The position numbers and the translations under genes were made by a program. Under the pieces are notes generated by a model. That model ran no database searches. It saw only the letters and a list, made by a program, of their open reading frames with translations, and had not been told where the DNA came from. From the NCBI GenBank assembly GCA_003024985.2, contig PXIH01S0030414.1: 12,781 nucleotides of DNA; one strand, given 5' to 3'. The number at the start of each line of letters is the position of its first letter. The first letter of the stretch is position 1. Positions 7,942 to 12,781 of this stretch are shown in pieces. This DNA is from Euperipatoides rowelli. Lineage: Eukaryota; Onychophora; Udeonychophora; Euonychophora; Peripatopsidae.

Positions 7942-8520
7942 TCATTCGGACCTACTTTTTTTGTTCTTTAAACTAAAAACTGAGTGAAGAAGCATTAAAG
8001 CTTTGGAAATTGTCCTTCCTTTAATACCAAACACTCCATTAGGCAACATTCTCTCTACAATATAACCAATTCTTTTCAGAACCACTTTTTGTAGCAGCTT
8101 CATATCTGTATTGATAAGAGCAATCGGCCTAATCTTATCCACTTCAGTGATATAAGAATCAGAGTTCTTGACCTTNGGAATCATCTTCATAAATGCTTTA
8201 TTATGATCCAACATAGCCTGATNNGTAACCAATCNACAAAATAAATAATTCAAATGGTCACAAAAGATAGCCAGATTCCTAGGGGATAAGACCTTATCAA
8301 ATGAATAGCCCAATCTATCTGGGCCAGTCGCAACTTCTGCTTTAGAAGACTTAATGACGTCCATTAACTCATTACAGGAAATATTTCTATTTAAATCATT
8401 TTCGTCACTTTCATTAATAACAAAAATTTTAGCTTTAAAGAAAATATAATTCGATGGATTATTCCAAATTTTAAATGTGTTAGGATCTCTTTTGTCTTTA
8501 AATGCATTCCTCATTAGCAT
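7942..8520 (-). pseudogene. LINE RT fragment: fingers and early palm
   Basis: The longest open piece of the LINE (192 codons). It holds RT blocks 0 to 2: KAEVATGPDRLGYSFDK corresponds to the K..GPDG...FYK block, IRPIALINTDMKLLQKVV to the RPI.L.N..YK..AK block, and GVFGIKGRTISKA to the G...GR.. block. Four unresolved N bases give X residues. The stop at 7944-7942 is a simple TGA between this fragment and the next, which is in the same frame. Confidence 0.8.
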
Positions 8521-8970
8521 TATAAAATTATCCTGTGCTCTTCTATGTCTAAATCATTATCAAATATACACTCCTCAACTTTCAACACATACGTATTAGA
8601 GTCACTTCTTTTTACAATTAAATAGTAGATTTTTCTTTTTAATCATCAGCAAATATTCATTCCTATATTTCAAGTCAATAATATTTTCCTAAGATCCTTT
8701 TAATCCATTGAGAAATAGGTTTATTTTTTTTATCATTTTGCAATATTTCACAATCAATAGCACGCTTCTTCTTTAATATTTCCCAACAACAATCTCATAT
8801 GCATCACTCTTAAATAAAGACCACTTTACAAAAGGATTCAAAACATCACTATTACTCATATTAATGATCTCTGAAGACTGATTCACTAGATTCATTATAT
8901 CCAAAGACCAACAAAAGGAGAGCGGGATACTAAAAAAACTTCTCCACAGCAGCATTTCCCACACACCATA

Positions 8971-9366
8971 ATAACATCATGTGATGATCAGTAAAATACC
9001 AAAGTGATGAATATTTGAGATGTTTATACCTCATATCCCATGTGACTTCCTAAACATAACATAGTTCTGGGACACATCCTATTTCCAGTCATGTTCTGGC
9101 ACACATTGGATGACTCATTCATCCTCTCCCCACACATATAACTTTGTAGACTTTTAACTCCACTTTTTATCAATTTTAAAGTCTGAAATCTTGATCACAT
9201 ATTATGCTAGATAGTAATTTAATTTCATTATACAAACTGTTGACTGGATAGGTGAATCATTAAACTCACTTATGCAAAAATATATAGATAGACATACAGT
9301 GTCTAGGTAACATTATATAGTTAATTGCCCAGCATTGTCCCGGCTTATGTTATTTAAAGCAGGGAT
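8971..9366. other. Spacer between LINE and hAT-like element
   Basis: AT-rich DNA with a short direct repeat (9064-9077 and 9093-9106, 13 of 14 bases alike) and no recognisable gene. It may hold undetected remains of the LINE 5' part, but no clear endonuclease motifs could be read. Confidence 0.5.
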
Positions 9367-9870
9367 AAGGGCTTCTTAAACTGTGGGTCATGGCCTATAT
9401 GGGTCGTTTAACTGAATATGGGTGTCGTGAAAGTTTTGACAACAGTAAAAGATTTCTGAACACGTAACGTTTCTGAAATAGCCCCAAATATAGCCTACTT
9501 CTGCCTTTTTGTAGCCTAAAACGTATTTATGCAAATCGGCATTCTTGATCAACTCTGAAAAACATTGAAAATGTTTTACAGTCAGGCAGTATCAGATATT
9601 CAACCAAAATTTAATTTTTTATATAAAAACAAACAAGTACATCCATCTCATTAGTATGCAAAATTTCTTTCGTCTTTAATAAATAGTAATATTATATATA
9701 CCGTAGGCCAATATATCAAAGACTTGTTTTAAAATAAATTTCTTTATGATTTATCATCAGTAATTTTTTTATTTTTATACCTATTATATATAGGCTACCT
9801 ATTTACCCAGGATCACGTAAAAATTTCCTGGCGAAAAGGGGTCATGAATGGAAAAAGTTAAGAAGCAGTG
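9367..9870. mobile_element. Non-autonomous hAT-like element, about 504 bp
   Basis: The left side reads GGGCTTCTTAAACTGTGGG (9369 on) and the right side, reverse-complemented, reads CACTGCTTCTTAACTTTTTC, sharing GCTTCTTAA at the same distance from the end. The next inward blocks are GGGTCATGGCC on the left and, on the other strand, TTCATGACCCC on the right. This end style (CA.TG.TTCTTAA.. then a GGGTC block) is common in animal hAT elements. The left first base is A instead of the expected C. No matching 8-bp duplication was found (GCAGGGAT against ATCTATAC), so the copy is old or the boundaries are slightly off. The interior has GTAGGC/GCCTAC inverted motifs and no coding frame. Confidence 0.6.
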
Positions 9871-9880
9871 ATCTATACTG

Positions 9881-10030
9881 CAGTGGTGCCAACAGGTCGA
9901 TCATGGTCAACCAGTTGATTGCAGAGCAATTTTTGGTTGATCACGAGCAAATGTATGCAATTTACAATCAATATTAATTATTGAATAAAAAAAAGCATGG
10001 AAATATACAGTAAATTTTATTTTTATTTTT
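9881..10030 (+). mobile_element. Second hAT-like end, partial
   Basis: CAGTGGTGCCAACAGGTCGA starts 10 bases after the previous element ends and is followed by mutually inverted GGTCGATCATGG and GGTTGATCACGA blocks. CAGTGGT..CCAAC with GATC-rich subterminal sequence is a known hAT terminal style. Its right partner is uncertain: the reverse complement of the region ending near 10479 reads AGGTGATTCCCAAAC and could be the other end, or that end could belong to another element. Confidence 0.45.
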
Positions 10031-10455
10031 TTTTTTATTAAAAATAATTCTCCTCACCATGAGGAGAAGAGATGTATTATTTTTTGGTTAATGAATGCAC
10101 ATGACTGCATATTTTATCATTTCACTATTACTTTGTAAACTGATATCTATCAAAGGTTCTTTCAGTGATGCAGCATACCGGTTTAAAAAAATCCTGCAAG
10201 ATGTTAAAGCCAGGGAAAAAATCTTTCCATAACTGTCTCTACTGAGACGAGAACCTGTATCGTCTAGTTTCATTCTAGCAATGAATAAGAATGCTGAATT
10301 TAAAAAAAAATATTTATCTTTAAACACAATTGGACAGAAACTGAGAGAGAGAAATAAACAAACTAACTTTGACACTTAGATAAAGTCAGAGAGATTTTCA
10401 TTTTATCATTTGACTCATGGCTGCATGGATACCATTTACCTGTGAGGGGTCCATG
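10031..10455. other. AT-rich interior, no gene supported
   Basis: This stretch may be the interior of the hAT-like element that starts at 9881. A 95-codon minus-strand frame (10375-10088) lies here but shows no motif I recognise and starts with a low-complexity hydrophobic run. No transposase signature could be read on either strand. Confidence 0.4.
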
Positions 10456-10479
10456 GAGTTATTGTTTGGGAATCACCTA
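10456..10479 (-). repeat. Possible third hAT-like terminal sequence
   Basis: Read on the minus strand this is AGGTGATTCCCAAAC followed by AATAACTCC and, further in, a GGACCCC block. That resembles the CAGTG.TTCCCAAAC...GACCCC terminus of many hAT elements, with the first bases altered. It may pair with 9881 (about 0.6 kb) or be an orphan end. Confidence 0.35.
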
Positions 10480-10654
10480 CTTACTTCTGATATTATGCTG
10501 AAAATTATTAAACTATTAAAGTTATTGATTTGTAATAAAAGGAAGGTAAATTGTTATTACTTTTAATTTTCATTTATGTTTATATCTCTCATTGTTAGTT
10601 ATTTAAAAAACTGTAGAAAGAACATCATAATATTGTTGAAATAGTCTGACTCAA

Positions 10655-10760
10655 AAGGCAGTAGCTCACTCAATAGCGTGCTGTGCTGCTGCATCCTATG
10701 ACATATTCACCTGGGTCTGGTTTGAACCCTGTAGGGCACTAGTACCTCCCCATTTTTTTC
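10655..10760 (+). mobile_element. tRNA-headed SINE, head region
   Basis: TAGCTCACTCAATAGCG (10662-10678) resembles an RNA polymerase III box A, and GGTTTGAACCC (10719-10729) is close to the box B consensus GGTTCGANNCC. The distance of 57 bases from one start to the other is that of a tRNA. GGCAGTAGCTCA is a typical tRNA-like 5' end. The anticodon arm does not fold well, so this is a SINE head and not a tRNA gene. The tandem repeat from 10771 may be its tail. Confidence 0.65.
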
Positions 10761-10770
10761 CAGGCATTAT

Positions 10771-10980
10771 AGACGTAAAAACTGTGTGTGGCAGAATTAC
10801 GCTACATGGACGTAAAAACTGTGTGTGGCAGAATTACGCTACCTTACGGACATAAAGGATGGAAAAACTGTGTGTGTGGCAGAATTATGCTACATGGACG
10901 TAAAAACTGTGTGTGGCAGAATTACGCTACGTTACGAACGTAAAGGATGGAAAAACTGTGTGTGGCAGAATTACGCTACT
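10771..10980. repeat. Dimeric tandem repeat (about 38 + 48 bp units)
   Basis: Five units share GTAAAAACTGTGTGTGGCAG followed by AATTACGCTAC. Unit starts are at 10771, 10808, 10848, 10896 and 10936. Units 3 and 5 carry an extra block ending GGATGG before the AAAAACTG, so short and long units alternate and the higher-order period is about 85-88 bp. Sequence identity between units is high, so amplification is recent compared with the rest of the window. The plus-strand 73-codon frame across it is a by-product. Confidence 0.9.
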
Positions 10981-11404
10981 ATTCACCAAGTTGAAAGATC
11001 AGGATTACCGGACATAGGAAATACGCTTGAGTATAACCACACCTAGAATCAGCAAAGCAAGGTCACAGATGTAGAAATTTTTATTAAGTGATGAGATGGA
11101 CGAATGTTAAAAAAAAGGAATACCTTATGGGNATAAGAAATAAATTACCAATGGCTGATCATTTACTAAACTTGACTTTTAAAACATTTTTATTTCTATG
11201 GTCTTATAATGCAAATTGTGTTAGCCAAAAACACAGGTATTTACGATTGTTTTGCCATGTCTGTACCATATTGTTACATAAAGTATTCTTAATATATACA
11301 TTTTAAATTAAAGAATATTATACAGAAATATCGAGAATAATGTGGAAAAAAAGATTAAGCTTGTTTATTGATCTTGACAAAATTAATGAGATTTGTATAG
11401 ATAA
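10981..11404. other. AT-rich spacer between two arrays
   Basis: No gene is supported. A 72-codon plus-strand frame at 11088-11306 contains an unresolved base and no motif I recognise. One copy of a 17/18 direct repeat (11155-11172) lies here, with its partner at 12042-12059 on the far side of the next array. Confidence 0.45.
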
Positions 11405-11935
11405 CATAGATGTACCCAGGGCCCCAGGACTGGAAATCCAGGTGTGGTCTTCTCCTTGTTCATAAAGATTTGATAAGCTTTTTTTTGTTGTATGGACATT
11501 TTGTTTACCTTTGATGAACCTGCAGCCCTTGTCCAGGCCTTGTATGTGAAGATCTGATAAGCTGTTTTTTTTTTTTGGTAGTATGAACATTTTGTTTACC
11601 TTTGACGAATGTGCAGCCCCATGTGCATAAAGATTTGATAAGCTTTATTTTTTTGTTGTATGGATATTTTGTGTACCTTTGACGAACCTGCAGCCCCTTG
11701 ATCTGGCCTTCAGGGGCCCCTTGTGTGTGAAGATTTGATAAGCTTTTTTTTTTGGCTGTATAAACATTTTTTTTACCTTTGACGAACCTGCAGCCCCTTT
11801 TCCAGGTCTACAGGGCCCCTTGTGCGTAAAGATTTGATAAGCTTTTTTTTGTAGTATGGATATTTTGTGTACCTTTGCTTGACCTAAAGGTCCCTTGGCC
11901 AGGCCTATGGGACCCCCTCTCATCACTCTGGTCAT
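11405..11935. repeat. Tandem array of about 82/100-bp units
   Basis: Five units are anchored by AAGATTTGATAAGC followed by a T run; anchors start at 11465, 11549, 11630, 11730 and 11829, giving periods of 84, 81, 100 and 99. Each unit also contains TTTACCTTTGACGAACCTGC and a GGCC/GGGCCCC block. The long units include an extra GC-rich piece near CAGGGGCCCC that the short ones lack. The minus-strand frames over it (11318-11590, 11645-11935, 11808-12041) repeat peptides such as KGTQNIHTTKK because the array is repetitive. I do not treat them as genes, but see the finding on period. Confidence 0.9.
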
Positions 11936-12041
11936 AACTATGTAGATTCTTGTAGAGTTTCTTCATACATGGTGCCCCACTAGCCCTGGGTCCTAGGACT
12001 AGAGAACCATAAAATCCCCTATGTTGGGGCCCGGCATGCAT

Positions 12042-12454
12042 CTAATCATTTACTAAACTATAATGAGCTTGTCATTCACTGCAAATTACTATTAGATTAG
12101 TCAGCTAATAACAAAAGTTTATTTAGCAGATAATAATCGAATAATTTTCATAGTAAATTTCTCACAGAAAATTAGGAATTAGCTATTATTCGAGAAAAAG
12201 CAAATCAATATGAAATTCAAACAAATGCAGTATGCCATTTAATTAGTACATAAGTTAGGATTTGTTTAAAAGGTGAAGGGTCAAAGGTCATCAGAAAATC
12301 CCAGAAAAAAAAAGTAATTCTATAATATAGAAATAATCCAAAATAAATTAGTTTAATTTAAAATAGATTTCAATTAAAATCTGTACTCTGAGTACAAATG
12401 TTGACAAATGGAGAAGGCAGATCTTGACTAAAGTTTAAAATAAAATTGAGTTTT
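12042..12454. other. AT-rich spacer, no gene seen
   Basis: The stretch contains the right copy of the 17/18 direct repeat (12042-12059) and a DR1-like GGGTCAAAGGTCA (12278-12290). No coding frame or RNA gene is visible. Confidence 0.5.
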
Positions 12455-12625
12455 GTCTCGGTTCCATGGTCGAACGGATTCACTTCCGCTTGATGAACCG
12501 AAGGCAAATGCCGAGGTGTACAGGTTCGCGCCTCGGCTTGGGCAGTTAAGGAATGGTTATTTCCCTAGCCTTAACAGCTTGCCTCGGGTTTTTCCAAGTA
12601 CGCTGCCCTTATAACATCAAGGAAC
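12455..12625 (+). mobile_element. tRNA-headed SINE with structured body
   Basis: TGGTCGAACGG (12467-12477) is a close match to the Leu/Ser-type box A, and GGTTCGCGCCT (12523-12533) to box B; start-to-start spacing is 56 bases. The anticodon arm is degenerate, so the segment is a tRNA-derived SINE head and not a working tRNA gene. The body that follows holds strong inverted repeats: GCCGAGG/CCTCGGC (12510-12516 with 12531-12537), GTTAAGG/CCTTAAC (12545-12551 with 12569-12575), and GGGCAG/CTGCCC (12540-12545 with 12603-12608) enclosing the second. It is clearly more GC-rich than the surroundings. The end near 12625 is a guess where composition returns to AT-rich. No target duplication was identified. 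Confidence 0.65.
12510..12608 (+). ncRNA. Nested hairpin region within the SINE
   Basis: Two 7-bp hairpins and an enclosing 6-bp stem fall within 99 bases. This density of perfect arms in DNA with few G and C bases suggests selection for RNA structure in the SINE transcript. The first stem overlaps box B, so part of it may be the tRNA T-arm redrawn. No known RNA family is recognised. Confidence 0.4.
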
Positions 12626-12781
12626 CTGTGAGTCCAGTTTTCAATTAGTTATATATTCAATTATAAGTTCAATTTAATTAACCAAAATTTAGTTGTTGTT
12701 TTTTTGATCCGTGTTTAAAGTTATTTTTTAATTGTACTTTTTGTTTGTTGTTTTATTTGTATTGAAATTAATTATATTTTT

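Larger units (their letters stand above)
6428..8964 (-). pseudogene. LINE ORF2 relic: reverse transcriptase and zinc knuckle
   Basis: The relic ORF2 protein would copy element RNA into DNA at the target site. Pieces in order: linker before the RT (8964-8773, LNPFVKWSLFKSD); RT fingers and palm (8520-7942, with GPDRLGYSFDK, IRPIALINTDMKLLQKVV and GIKGRTIS); RT palm (7923-7645, with MSNAF and QGSPLSSILY); YVDD box (7660-7466); thumb (7512-7084, with GGLGLIDL); C-terminal region and knuckle (7066-6428). Lesions include a frameshift near 8522, TGA at 7944-7942, frameshifts near 7650 and 7490, a stop and frameshift near 7075, and TAGs at 6718-6716 and 6694-6692. The first catalytic Asp of the palm, expected before MSNAF, is Asn here (codon 7926-7924). 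The gene is dead. The family is secure; the exact clade is inferred. Confidence 0.85.
6048..8970 (-). mobile_element. 5'-truncated LINE of the L1/Tx1 type
   Basis: A minus-strand non-LTR retrotransposon copy. It retains the reverse transcriptase and C-terminal part of ORF2 in order along the minus strand (8964 down to 6428) and a 3' untranslated part (6427 down to about 6048) ending in A-rich sequence, seen here as T runs at about 6045-6067. The C-terminal knuckle spacing C-x3-C-x7-H-x4-C matches the L1 pattern, which supports an L1/Tx1-like clade. The endonuclease is missing or unrecognisable. A TDHH in a neighbouring frame at about 8985-9000 might be the end of an endonuclease domain, but this is weak. 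No target duplication was found. N bases fall in the reverse transcriptase. Confidence 0.8.

Noticed and set aside
8985-9000. TDHH in a minus-strand frame as the end of a LINE endonuclease
   Set aside because: Only one short motif; no other endonuclease block could be read upstream, so I did not annotate the domain.
9064-9106. Short direct repeat (GTTCTGGGACACAT and GTTCTGGCACACAT)
   Set aside because: Only two copies 29 bases apart with no associated structure; could be a local duplication.
10088-10375. 95-codon minus-strand frame
   Set aside because: No recognisable domain; hydrophobic low-complexity start; lies in the probable interior of a hAT-like element. Could be reconsidered if a search finds a match.
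10825-11046. 73-codon plus-strand frame
   Set aside because: Created by the tandem repeat; it repeats the same peptides in shifted frames.
11088-11306. 72-codon plus-strand frame
   Set aside because: Contains an unresolved base and no motif; composition is like the flanking non-coding DNA.
11413-12000. Possible inverted ends around the 82/100-bp array (CCCAGGGCCCCAGGACT and CCCTGGGTCCTAGGA)
   Set aside because: The match needs gaps and both are GC-rich blocks similar to the array itself; not convincing as terminal repeats.
12461-12540. Functional tRNA-Ser or tRNA-Leu gene
   Set aside because: Boxes A and B are good, but the anticodon stem does not pair properly and the T-loop lacks the usual A, so a SINE head is more likely.

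Overview
This is AT-rich, intron/repeat-style eukaryotic DNA, almost certainly from an animal. No intact gene of ordinary length is visible. The window is dominated by decayed transposable elements of animal-type families (pogo/Tigger-like, hAT, L1/Tx1-like LINE, tRNA-headed SINEs) and by several tandem arrays. The species cannot be named from the sequence. A few N bases (8176, 8223-8224, 8235, 11132) mark unresolved positions.

Layout: 1-530 is a TTATTG-type simple-sequence array. About 767-3932 is one degenerate pogo/Tigger-like DNA transposon: inverted terminal repeats matching at 19 of 21 positions surround a plus-strand transposase pseudogene (1364-3427) with a helix-turn-helix remnant, a DDE core and a Tudor-like C-terminal module. 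3933-4747 has no recognisable gene and ends in a short palindrome and a TATA-like site. 4748-4930 is an unassigned small ORF, possibly a lone exon. 5082-5437 is a 356-bp non-autonomous hAT element with perfect 8-bp target duplications and an unusual 62-bp palindrome at its left end. About 5533-6046 is a diverged 49-bp tandem array. About 6048-8970 is a 5'-truncated, minus-strand LINE whose reverse transcriptase and C-terminal zinc knuckle can still be read in pieces.

The right part is a mosaic of small elements: a hAT-like non-autonomous element (9367-9870), a second hAT-like end immediately next to it (from 9881), a possible third hAT-like end near 10480, a tRNA-headed SINE (about 10655-10760) followed by a dimeric tandem repeat (10771-10980), an array of about 82/100-bp units (11405-11935), and a second tRNA-headed SINE with strong hairpins (about 12455-12625).

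The genes do not form a pathway. The two protein-coding relics are mobile-element proteins (a DDE transposase and a LINE ORF2), and both carry several stops and frameshifts. The items most worth following up are the pogo-like element with its Tudor-like tail and internal terminal-motif copies, the hAT palindrome that looks like a template-switch product, the structured SINE at 12455-12625, and the orphan exon candidate at 4748.
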